From Voacanga thouarsii (lineage: Eukaryota; Streptophyta; Magnoliopsida; Gentianales; Apocynaceae), in contig JANUWF010002425.1 of assembly GCA_026120185.1 (NCBI GenBank), forward strand, positions 1,674,001 through 1,738,000: a stretch of DNA of 64,000 bases, given 5' to 3'. A program made the translations under genes and the position numbers. The notes below the pieces were generated by a model. That model made no database searches, had not been told where the DNA came from, and worked only from the letters and a program-made list of their open reading frames with translations. This document shows, piece after piece, positions 23,478 to 34,334 of this stretch (its first letter is position 1; each line of letters starts with the position of its first letter).

Positions 23478-23698
23478 GGTGTTGTTTTGAATCTCGCACT
23501 CGAAGAAAAATAAATATCAAATCAAAAATAAAAATAAAAACAAGCAAATACATCAAACTAAAAGAATAGAAAAACAAAGAAAAGAAAAATAAAAAAATTA
23601 GAAATATTCACAAACTACCTATACACAAAAGTTAGTAATATTTACAAATACAACAAAGGATAAATAAACAAGACTCGAGTGTTTCCGATAGTGCTCAT

Positions 23699-23716
23699 CC
23701 CCGGCAACGACGCCAA
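23699..23716 (-). other. Primer-binding site, tRNA-Asp type (LARD-2)
   Basis: TTGGCGTCGTTGCCGGGG on the minus strand, next to the 5' LTR, has one mismatch to the LARD-1 site. Confidence 0.85.
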
Positions 23717-23721
23717 AAACT

Positions 23722-25059
23722 TGATGCATGCTTTTTAGTGTAGAAAATATTACCAATAAATTACATAATCACTAAAACCACACATACGAATAAGCATACC
23801 AATTGTATAGTATAGGGAATAGCAAGTATCGAATCAACGATAACTTAGGCTCCCACCTTATTTTATCAAAATCTTTATTGTTAAGCCAATAAAATAATAT
23901 GAGACTAAAAAGGAAAACAAATAAAGATAAAAATAGATATAACTCAAGGATGCAATTTCATGTAACTAGACAATTATCTTGAAAACACAAGATTGAATTA
24001 ATTAGTATTCATCACAATCAATTGTTGTCTTGGCATCACGAAGGATTTAATATAGAAACACTTCGTTTGCAATCCATGGAATCACTATCTTCTAGTTAAA
24101 TTACTGAACATATTCTGTCTTGACTAACTTATCCAAAAAATGCATTAAACACGTCATATAAACCCATATATTCTAGGTGATTTAAAACATAAGATTAGTC
24201 AATGAATCCATATTCTAGCAATCATAAGCTAACATTTGATTACCAATGTTCTAAATAATTAACCCATTTTTCAAGCAAGTTAAGAGATAATAAATATAAA
24301 ATTAATTAGTTGATGTCATTACCAACCTCTTTTTCGAGCAAGTTAATAACAAAAATTAATCAAACAACTCCATAAGAAAAGCAAGTAATAAAATACCAAG
24401 AACAACAATCAATTGATCAAAAGTTCCAATTAACTCAAAATAATAATCTCTAAAATAATATCCAATTACAATCAAAATATTAAGCACACCATTATTAAAG
24501 AAAAGTAAACAAAGGATAAAAGATAAAACTCATAGACAAGCCCTTCTTCATCTCTTGAAAATCTCCTTTAAACAAAGCTCCTTTGAGTAGTGATTGAGTA
24601 GTTAGTTTGGATCCTTCAAATCACACCTTTCTCTTATGTTTTCTTGTGCTTTTATAGGTTTCTTGGATGCTAAATTCATGGCTTAGGAAGTCTTAGTCGA
24701 GTAAGATTCGAAAAATATCAAAATCATTGAAAAATTCATAATTTCACGCACAAAATATTCGCCTTCCAGAACGTACCTGGTACTAGGTCTGTTCTGGTTT
24801 TGTCCTGAAAACTACTTAATTTATGCTGCTGGATTAGAATGGACCTGACGCCTAGTCCATTAGCTGCGCCTGGAACCAGGTACATTCTGGAATTGTTCAC
24901 TTTTTGCTCGATTTTTACTCAAATTTGTACAAATTTGCCAAAAATACTTTTTATAAGCAAAATGTCAAATAGGAAGGAATATGCCTACTTATTACAACAA
25001 TTGTATCTCAAAACAACCTCAAATAACTATAAAAATAATTGCAAATTTAGCTCTTATCA
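23722..25059 (-). repeat. LARD-2 5' LTR (1338 bp)
   Basis: Begins TGATAAGAGC at 25059 and ends ATGCATCA at 23722 on the minus strand. It is the intact partner of the split 3' LTR and shows what copia-2 insertion and the later deletion removed. Bases 24836-24892 hold a GGCGCC-type repeat. Confidence 0.88.
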
Positions 25060-27101
25060 CTAATCAACCATAATCTCCCGTTTCCGGATGAACTCCCGGA
25101 TGAGGTGATACTTCCTCTCCATGTACTTGCCCTTCCTATGCTTTCGAGGTTCCTTGCATTATTACACCACTCCAGTGTTGTCATAATAAATCATGACAGG
25201 CCTCTCCATATGCGGTATTACTCTAAGTTCTATAAGGAACTTCTGGAGCCACATAGAATCTTTAGAACCTTCTGAAGTAGCAACATACTCAGCTTCCATG
25301 GTAGAATCAGTAATGCAAGAATGCTTGATACTTCTCCATGAAATAGCTCCTCCAGATAAAGTGAAAACATATCCACTAGTGGATTTTCTTTCATCTTTAT
25401 ATGCTTGGAAGTCTGAGTCTGTATAACCAGTAGGAACTAAATCATCAGCACGATATGCAAGCATTTAATCTCTCGTTTCCTTGAGATATTTTAGTAAATG
25501 TTTAACGACTTACTAGTGAGCTTCCCCTGTGTTTGACTGATATCTACTAACCATGCCTACTGCAAAGCAGATATCTGGCCTAGTACAAAGCATAGCATAC
25601 ATAAGACTTCCCACAGCCGAAGCATAAGGGATCCTGCTCATTTTCTGCTTTTCTTCCTATATTTGAGGATACTGCTTGGAAGATAAAGATAATCTATGTC
25701 TAAAGGGTATAATAGCCACTTTACATTGATCCATGTTGTACTTGACCAATATCTTGTCAATGTAAGCAAACTGGGATAAACCTAACATTCTCTACTTTCT
25801 ATCTCTAAGAAGCTCAATACTTAGAATATAGCTAGCTTCCTCCATGTCTTTCATACTAAATTGACTAGATGGCCAAACTTTAATATATGACAATGTCCCT
25901 ACATCATTTTCAATAAGTAGAATGTCATCTACATAAAGTAACAAGAAAATTACTTTGCCACTGTCTGATTTTCTATACGCATAAGGTTCATCCACGTTTT
26001 GAATGAAACCATAAGCCTTCACAGTTTCATCAAAACATATGTTCCATGCTCGCAACGTTTGCTTAAGTCCACAAATGGACTTTTTAAGCTTACAGACTAT
26101 TTTTTTTTTTTTACCTCTAGCAACAAAACCTTCTGGTTGGGACATATAGATATCTTCACTAAGATAGCCATTTAAGAAGGCCGTTTTGAAATCCATTTGC
26201 CATATCTCTTAGTCGTAATGACATGCGATGGCTAAGAGAATTTAGATAGACTTAAGCATGGCTATTGGTGAAAAGGTTTCTTTATAATCGATCTCTTCTT
26301 TTTGAATTTAACCTTTAGTAACCTATCTTGCTTTATAGGTTTCAACCTTTCCATCTACACCTCTTTTCCTCTTATATACCTGCATACACCCAATGGGTTT
26401 TATCCCATCAGGTGCAGTGATAAGATCCCAGATCTAATTGAGGTACATGGACTCAATCTCAGGATTCATGGCTAGCTGCCATTTATTTACATCAACATCA
26501 ATAATAGCCTCCTCGTATCTAGTGGGATTTTATTCCTAATGATAAGAGACTAGATCATAGATCTCTTCAGTCCACCTTTCTAAAACTTTTGTGATCCTCC
26601 CATTATGACGAGGCTTAGTTTGTATAGGAACATCCAGTAGTGTTTCTCTTTAATCCTCGATCGAGGTGTTAGAAGTACCTAAAGTTGCATCAGTGACTAA
26701 CTTCTTCTAACTCTATTCTACTTGAACCTATGGTGGATGTAACTTGTTCATCCTCTAAGTATCTAGCATTAGAACTAACAAGTACTTTATGCTCTTGAGG
26801 ATGATAGAAATATCCACTTCTCATTCATTTTGGATATCTAACAAAATAGCATAACTCTTATCTTAGTTCTAACTTACTTTCTTTTGTCAGCACATAAGCT
26901 AGACAACTCCATATCTTGAGATGCTTCACACTGGGCTTTCGTCCAATCCACATCTTATAAGGTGTCCTAGGTACTAATTTGGAAAGCACCAAGTTTAAAA
27001 TATATGCCACTGTTTCTAAGGCATATCCCTAAAAAGAAATAGGAAGAGACACATGACTCATCATGCTTCTGACCATTTCCATCAAAATTCTATTTCTTCT
27101 C
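25060..27101 (-). pseudogene. copia-1 integrase C-terminus, RT and RNase H, decayed
   Basis: Minus-strand reading in order: the integrase C-terminal region (VPRTPYKMW, about 26940), RT start (GIKPIGC, VTKG.IQKEEIDYKETFSP), RT (25792-26196: MDFKTAFLNGYLSEDIYMSQ, YVDDILLI near 25930), and RNase H (25162-25464: YTDSDFQAYKDERKSTSGYV, then MEAEYVATSEGSK). RNase H is cut at 25060 and resumes at 9993. A T14 run near 26100 adds lysines after VARGK. More than ten stops separate the segments. It aligns throughout with copia-3 59095-61200. Confidence 0.88.
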
Positions 27102-27340
27102 TGATGCATAAATTTTGGATGCATAAAAGTCATCAATTTTAAATACATCCCTTAGTCAAGTTTTAATTAAAACATTAATCTAAAAATACACATACAAGTA
27201 AGTATACTCATCGCAAGAATAGTATACAGAATTAACGAGTATCGATCTTCAAAAGAACAAGTACACACTAATCACTTTTCATTCATTGTTTAACCTATCA
27301 ACTAAATTAATAAAGAAATCAAAATAGAAATAAAAACAAA

Positions 27341-27374
<34 letters not shown>

Positions 27375-29002
27375 CTCATAGAGAGAAAAATATGTAATTA
27401 AATAACTATTCTCAAAAGCATGACGTGAGTTATTTAACGTTTATAACAACCAATTATTTTCTTGGCATCATGAAGGACTATAAAGATAAATTTCACTTCG
27501 TTTATCAATCCATGGAATCCTAAATTTTGATTAGTATTAACAGATTTGTTAATCAAGCTAATATAACCAAAACATGCATTAAGCTCATCATTATATATTT
27601 TGTTTCAATTAGCAGATTTGTCAATCAAGCCATCCTAACTAGAACATACATGAATCTCAATTCTTTAAAACCATGAAATTAGCTAATGACCCTATGTCAA
27701 GGAGAAAACAACTTAACCTTTGATCACTTTTTTTCTAAAACCCTAACTTCATTGTTCAAATCTATTAAGATTTAACAAATTCGAAATTAATACAATGAAA
27801 CTCCTAACATCATTATGTCTAAGTCAATTAGAAGAACTCGCATCAATAACCAATGAAATCAAGTAGTCAAATACCAAAGAAAATAATTAATTAATCAAAG
27901 AACTAAATTAACTCAAAATCATAAATCCAAGAATAATATCCAAATACAATTAAAGAATTAAAATCATCGTTGTTCAAGAAAAAGAAAACAAAGGAAATAG
28001 ATAAATACTCATAGACAAGCCTTTTAATTTCTAATGAAAATCCTCCAAGAATCAACGTTCCTTGAATTATTTCTCTAAAGAAAATATTGGTGATCACTCT
28101 AAAAAAATATGTCTAAGTCTCTACATTATGCACCCCCCCATCCTATTTTCTAAGGTAATTGGCTTTTATCTATATTCTTACAAAGTTCCTAAAAGAATCC
28201 TAAGTAAAGAAGAAGTAATGTCCTAAAAGTCCAAAATAAAAAAGGATTAACAATTTTCCTAATAAAATTCTAAGAAAAAAATAAAGAATAAAGGAGGTCC
28301 ACCGTCTTAATTGAGAAATTGAGAACAATCAGACTTGATTTTGTCTTTGTCGTATGCACTGAAGACCTTCTTAATTGAACTAACTTTGTCTTCTTGAATT
28401 TGGCTTCAATTGAGCCACTTTCCTTCAATTGAGCCATGCGGAAGCCACCAAAACCTACTTCTTTCTTTCCCTTGCATTGGCTCAATTAAGCCGCAAACCA
28501 AGCCACACTTTTCTTGTTGCAATCGGTTCGTCCGAGCCACCGAATTGCTACTTAATTTTCTTCATTTCTTTGCTGGCTTTGTTTCTTTGTTCAATATCCA
28601 GGACCCACCGATTTTGTTTCTTTTCCTCTTCTTGCTTTTGTTTTTAGTTGAGCCATGATCGAGCCGTCTGTGGGCCTTTGACCTTTGAGCCATTTTTTTC
28701 TTTTCAATTCCAATTTCCAATTTCAATTGGTCCTCTGTTTTGTTTAATTCTTTTCCTTTGCTTTCCTCTGTTATGCCAGTATAGGACTGGCGCCAGGTCC
28801 ACTTTCTTAGCCTGGTGCTGGGTCTGTGCTGGAAAATTATATAATTATCTCCAAATTTCACCTATTTTTGCATAAAATTTTAGAAAAATATTTTTATAAG
28901 TGAAATATCTAATAGGAAGGAATATAACTAGTTATTATATTAAAAGTGTCTCAAATTAGCCTCAAATAACTAGGAAAATAACGATGATTTTAACCCTTAT
29001 CA
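27102..29002 (-). mobile_element. LARD-family solo LTR (about 1.9 kb) with TSD TTCTC
   Basis: Ends TGATAAGGGT (29002) and TGCATCA (27102) on the minus strand, flanked by TTCTC at 27097-27101 and 29003-29007. The copia-1 integrase reading frame is restored when it is removed. It shares blocks with the LARD LTRs (for example AATCACTTTTCATTCATTGTTTAACC against 4089-4110). It contains a (TA)n run at about 27343-27372 and a GGCGCC repeat at 28785-28830. No PBS or interior follows. Confidence 0.88.
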
Positions 29003-30705
29003 TTCTCTCAGCTACTCCATTCTGTTGGGGAGTTCTAGGCACAGTTAATTGAGATACTACGTCGTGATGTACTAAGTAATCCTTAAACGCACCGAGGAGG
29101 TACTCTCCACCACGGTTCGATCTCAAAGTTTTAATTAATTTACTTGTTTGACGCTCCATTTCAGCCTTAAACTCTTTGAATTTATCAAAAAAGTTAGACT
29201 TGTGCCTCATCAGATAAATATAAGCAAATGAGTGTGATAATCTATGAAAGTGATAAAGTACTCGTAGTCTCCCCTAGTTGGTGTAGTCATCGGACCACAA
29301 ACATCCGTATGAACTAGTGCTAGTATTTCCGTAGCTTTATCCACCTTTTTGGTAAGGACCTTTTGGTCATTTTATCATTAAGGCAAGATTCACACTGAGG
29401 CTATTCTTCAAATCTCAATAAACTTAAAGGCCCATCATAGATTAGCCTCCGAATTTGATTGGGATTTATATGTCCCAATCTTAGATGCCACAAATACAAG
29501 TCATTTGATATGGCCTTCTCTTTTTATTATCAGGTTCAATTTGAATATTTTTTACTTGATTTTTAATAGGATATATAAAAAAGAGATTTCCATGCATGTT
29601 TCTTGTACAAATTAAATTACTATTTCTACTTATAAAACACCAGAATGGAAAGAAATAGAATATCTCTGATTCATAAATTTGGAAACTAAAATCAAATTCT
29701 GTTTAAAACAAGAATCATATAAAATATCTTTTAAAATTAACTTCCTATTATAATAAAAAAATAAGCTCAAGATCGCCTACTACTTCAGCTGATATTCTTA
29801 CTCTATTGCCTACTTGAAGTCTATGCTCATTCTTGTTGAGTCTCCTTGTCCTTCTGAATTCCTACAAGGAGTAATAGACATGGTCAGTGGCTCCAGAATC
29901 AACTATACAAAAAGATGTTGATCTAACCATCAAAATAGGCTCTAGATATAGAGCAATGCCTGAAGTAGCCTTGGCAAAGAAGTTCGGATAATCTTTCTTC
30001 CAATGTCCCTTCTTGTCACACTTGAAGCATTTGCCTTTAGGTTGCCCGTTAGGTTTGGCCTGACCAAATGCTTTGGGCTAGGCCCTTGTGTTGTTCTGGA
30101 CATTTCTCTTCTTGAATTTCTTAGGCTTTGGCTTAATTCTAGAATAAGCAGAACAAGAGACCAAAACCTTTAACACGAGCTTCATGATCTTTTCTGCCGC
30201 CTGGAGCTCTTTCATAACCTCCATAAGATTCATATCCAACTTATTCATTATGTAGTTCAACTTGAACTGAGAATATGAATCAGGCAGAGCTTCAAGAACC
30301 ATGTCAATTTGGCTCTCAGGATCTATTGTTGCGCCTAAGACCTCGTCCTCCTTGAAGTAGGCAATCATCTTGAGTAGATGCTCTCGAACCGATGCCCCTT
30401 CAGCCTTGTCGTATGCAGTGGCCATGTGCTCATACTTAGATTGGAACATACTAGACATGGAGGCTAACATATAGCACTTAGCCATCTCGTCGGCTTTCTT
30501 CCATGTCTTTTCAGCCTCTCGCTTCTGATTAGTGGATTCTTCCCCAATCACAGGATAGGGATTCGCAAGAACATACTTATACTCCTCGACAATGAGTACT
30601 ATGTTCAGATACCTCTTCTAGTCTACAAAATTTGGGCCTGTCAACTTATTCTCCTTGAGAAAGATTGACAATAGACTAAAACTAGAAATTTCTGAAATAT
30701 TGCGC
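29003..30705 (-). pseudogene. copia-1 gag, protease and integrase N-terminal half, decayed
   Basis: The gag frame begins near 30705 with no surviving ATG; FLKENKLTGPNFVD is followed by a TAG where copia-3 has Trp. The best gag block is 30078-30551 (UBN2-like, MVLEALPDSYSQFKLNY). The knuckle CFKCDKKGHWKKDY has lost its last Cys to Tyr. The protease motif VDSGATDHV is intact. The GAG-pre-integrase HLRLGHINPNQIRRL follows near 29440, and the integrase part 28962-29210 has RSNRGGEYLLGAF and PQQNGVAERM, cut at 29003 by the solo LTR. Confidence 0.85.
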
Positions 30706-32545
30706 AAAACATTAATTTAGCTTGCAAAAAATGCATATTTCTTTATATTATTTCTTTAATAACAAATAACTTTTAAAACCATTATCAATAATATAAATAG
30801 TTTGGCTCTTAGAAAAACCTAACAGAGCTTCGTAGGAAGATTAATAACATTCTAAGTTAAGTGTATAACTATCACGAATCAAAACTTCCTTAATAGGTAT
30901 TAGTTTAGAAAAAGTTCCGCCGATAGGATGGCCACTGATTCACACCACCTATGGGCAATCTAGTGCTACAAACTGCCAACATAGGTTGGTCGATCCTAAC
31001 AAATACCCTATACTTTTAATTTTACTCTTCCATTAGTTTTAGATACTTGTGAAAATCCATCCTATAAGGGGTCATGCTTAAAATGACATGACGAAATCTA
31101 CTATCTCTAATGAGAGTTGTGATGGAAGCCATGGGGTCATTGGAACCTCTCTCCTACTTAATCTTTTATTGAAAATAGAGTTTTAGGCTAAAAAATATTT
31201 TCTACAATCTTATGGTTTCATTAATTTTAGTAAAAAATTAAAATTCAATATTATTCTCTATGTCAAGGATTAAATCCTTTGAGAGAATAAACTATGAATT
31301 TATTTTACTATTTTAAGTTAATGACCAAGTAAAACCTTATTAAATAGCCTTAAGTTCAACATTATTCTCTATTACAAGGATTGAACCCTTTAAGAGAATA
31401 AACTATGAACCCTTTTATTTTAAAATTTCTTAGATTGAAACATTTTATTAAAAAACCGTTCTATCTAGTGAGACTTTGGTCTCACAAGAACTTGCGCATT
31501 TGATCACAAAAATGAAATAAGCATGATAACAAAAGTAAACTTTTTCATGCTCAAACTATTCATTTATTCCTAAGTGACCAAATAACGAATTAAACATCAT
31601 CAATTTAAAAATTAATGATCTTATTTAATCCTAAGGTGGTTTCATCATTTACTACTAATTTTCATACAAATTATTCATCCGTAGATAAATAAAACTATTG
31701 CAAAAAATTAACCTCATACAATAGTTTCAAAACATGATTACATCAAGGAAAAATTAAGGTACAAAACTTCAATAGTGCCATCCCTTTTCTTGAACAAATT
31801 GCTGCCTCTGAGTAGAAAAGACCTGGTGCCTGGTCCATTTGGTCCACCTAGTGCTGGGTCTATTGTGTTTCTCCAAAAACCTCCGGCTGGGACAGAGTAG
31901 ACCTAGCGCTGGGTCCATTGGACCCTCCTGGCATCGATTCTATTCCATTTCTCCAAAAAATTTGATTGGGCAGGGTAGGCCTGGCTCTGGGTACATTGGA
32001 CCCACTTGGCACCGGGTCTGTTCTATTTTCCAAGAACTTCTGGCTGGAGTAGAGTGGACCTGGTGCCGAGTCCATTGGACCCACCTAGCGCTTGGTCTGC
32101 TTAGTTTCTCAAGAACTCCGGCGGCAGAGTTGGCTGGGCACCCAGTTCGTTGGGCCTAACTGGCACGCGAGTCTGTTTTGAAGTTCGTCAATTTCTGGAA
32201 AAATCCTGCTTATTAGCCATTTTTGACCCCTCAATAATTTCAGAAATCACATTCTTCAGTTCCCAAAATTTATATGTTAAAAAAAATGCAAAACCAGGCA
32301 TAAAACCATGCCTTTATAAGTACCTAAGCCTCTAAACATGAGGCATACATCGCATCGACTCAAAACCAGAAAAACAATGGGGAAACTATTAGAATACAAG
32401 ATCCTATACCTCTAACCGCAAGGCGTACATGAAATCTAGAAACTAATGTATGAGCGATCACAAGAAATTATAAAAGATTCATTTTTAATAGTAAAGGAAT
32501 CACCTTTTTGAATTTTTAACCTTAGTACATGCTCCCAAATAAAAA
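30706..32545 (-). other. copia-1 5' leader with hairpins and tandem repeats
   Basis: Non-coding; it runs from the primer site to gag. Near gag it matches the copia-3 leader (63020-63900), for example TTTGGCTCTTAG and GAGAGAATAAAC-type blocks. Two tandem units of about 105 bases (31256-31465) each hold TCAAGGATT...ATCCTTTGAGAG. A perfect hairpin GTGAGACTTTGGTCTCAC is at 31468-31485. Bases 31805-32175 carry about five units of about 78 bases built around CTGGTGCCNGGTCCATTGGACC-like cores. Confidence 0.75.
31805..32175. repeat. Minisatellite in copia-1 leader, about five units of 78 bp
   Basis: Unit starts lie near 31822, 31902, 31980, 32059 and 32134. Each has a (C)CTGG(T/C)(G/T)C(C/T)(G)GGTCCATTGGACC-type core, then an AGCGCTGGGTCT-like box and an AAGAACT/AAAACCTCCGGCTGG tail. 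Related boxes lie in LARD LTRs at 20811-20942, 24836-24892 and 28785-28830. Confidence 0.7.
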
Positions 32546-32562
32546 CCGTAACTCTGATACCA
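32546..32562 (-). other. Primer-binding site, tRNA-iMet type (copia-1)
   Basis: TGGTATCAGAGTTACGG on the minus strand follows the LTR end CCTTCA by two bases. Confidence 0.88.
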
Positions 32563-32564
32563 AT

Positions 32565-34012
32565 TGAAGGATCAAAATGAAAAACATCAAAGAAAATGCA
32601 GCGGAAATTTTTCAGTTTTTCGAGCCACATCTAGGAGAGTACTTACTTTTCTTTATTGGTCGCGGATTAACTAATAAGGTGCCAGGTTACACTAGATCTT
32701 GCATTGGAAGGGAAGAAGTAGGCGCCCATGGTTCAACTAGTATTCTCGTCAATCTTCTGCTCCTACGCATCAAACTTCTCCAAGCTACCTCTTTTCGTCT
32801 TTTGGAGTATGACTCTACATTTGATCTTGAGTTAGCTTGGTGAAAGCTCATTTGAATAACCAAGAGACTCTCCAAGAGAGAGAGGAGAGAAGGAAGAGAA
32901 AACAAGAGGAAGAATGGCACACACAAGGGAGAGAGCTAAGCAAAAACCCTACCTCTCTTACCCTTATATTTTCAGCCAACACAAGGGTTGATGAAGCCCT
33001 AATGGCTGAAAAACACTAAGCCCTAATGGGCTTGGTATTGTGCTTATAAACCAGTCCAAGACTGGCCCAATCCTCTTTATTAATTAAATATCTTTTTTGA
33101 GATTCATTAAATACCCAAGACTAATTAATTAATTTTAACTGGACTCTTATTATATATCAACATATATCAGCCCAGTTAATTAATTTATTCAAGCTCAATT
33201 TTCTTATTTAATTAATTATCTGTTTTGGGCCTTAAAAAAACCTAACACTAATTAATTAATTCTAATTGGACACTTACAATAAATTTTATTTCTCTTCCAG
33301 ATAATTATCCATTAAGCCCAGATTGTGTCTAAACAACATCAAGGTAACTTGAGCTACTCCAGGGACCAAGAGACATATTATTCATGGCTACTAAAATGAC
33401 CAAAATACCCTTACTATTAAATAGTTGTATTTTACCATTTTAAATATTCCTATTTATAACCATATAGAAATATTGACCCAAGAAAAATATTACTAAAGTA
33501 TTGTATCCGACCTACAGGTGAAATGCAAAAATACTCATCTATGTAACACTCATCAATGAGATAGGATAAATGTACTAACACCCATCTCAAAGACATTTAC
33601 CATCCTTAGATCTCTAGTCCGATAATCTATGACTCACTCAAATGTACTTGTTTATCATTGGAAGCTACCCAACAGCACACATTCTAGAGTCATGTTCCCA
33701 AAGCCCTGGATTATTAGATTATCTTGGACAATCTCAAGGGGGTGATTTAACTTCACAAAATGAAGCATAGAAACTCTGTTGCACGAGTCTGTCTTAACTA
33801 ACTAGAGTAATATACTCAACGTACAAGGTTATTGATCTCACAAAAGAAATCTCGCCCAATATAAATGAAAGTACAAGACCCTAGCTTTATTAGACCACCA
33901 ACTCATACTCAAGTATGAAGGTATCCGTCGACGCTGTATCAGCAATAGTCTGGTCTCTATAATTATAGTACTTTAAGAAAGAGCACTACTACATGTCCAA
34001 TTTTACTTATTC
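32565..34012 (-). repeat. copia-1 5' LTR, inner part
   Basis: Ends CCTTCA at 32565 on the minus strand. It matches the copia-3 LTR in order, for example CTACTAAAATGACCAAAATA (33388) against 58124 and GACCTACAGGTG (33509) against 58244. It is interrupted at 34012 by CACTA and continues at 53782. AT-rich TAATTAATTAATT repeats lie at about 33080-33265. Confidence 0.88.
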
Positions 34013-34334
34013 CACTACAAGAAAACTATGAATCTGCCACGGACTTTTGCCACAGAAAATTTTCTGTGGCAATCAGTGATGGATTTTGCCACGGAACAAC
34101 AAAATACAAGCAACTTGTGAGGGAAAAATACCATAGAAAATCCGTGGCTATTTGCCATGGAACTACGATGGAAATAGTAGCAAGTAGCGATGCAAACTTA
34201 TTCTGTCACAAATCGGTAGAAAAAAAAAGGTGCCAAAAAATTATGCCAAATATTAGCCACCGATTTGCGATGGAAATATTTCCGTGGCAAAATTATGCCA
34301 AACATTAGCCACGGATTTGCCACAGAATAACAAA
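34013..34334. repeat. CACTA left terminal inverted repeat and subterminal repeats
   Basis: The terminal CACTACAAGAAA is followed by many copies of TGCCACGG and CCGTGGC in both orientations. In characterised CACTA elements such arrays bind the transposase accessory protein (known for En/Spm TNPA; inferred here). Confidence 0.8.

Larger units (their letters stand above)
9994..25059 (-). mobile_element. LARD-2, non-autonomous LTR retrotransposon containing copia-2
   Basis: On the minus strand: 5' LTR 23722-25059, PBS 23699-23716, interior 21089-23698 without pol, PPT 21089-21103, and 3' LTR 20784-21088 plus 9994-10455. The 3' LTR is split by copia-2. The ends TGATAAGAGC...TGCATCA are flanked by CTAAT (25060-25064) and CTGAT (9989-9993), a five-base target duplication with one change. 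The insertion interrupts copia-1 RNase H, whose frame resumes on the other side. LTRs and interior are related to LARD-1. Confidence 0.88.
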
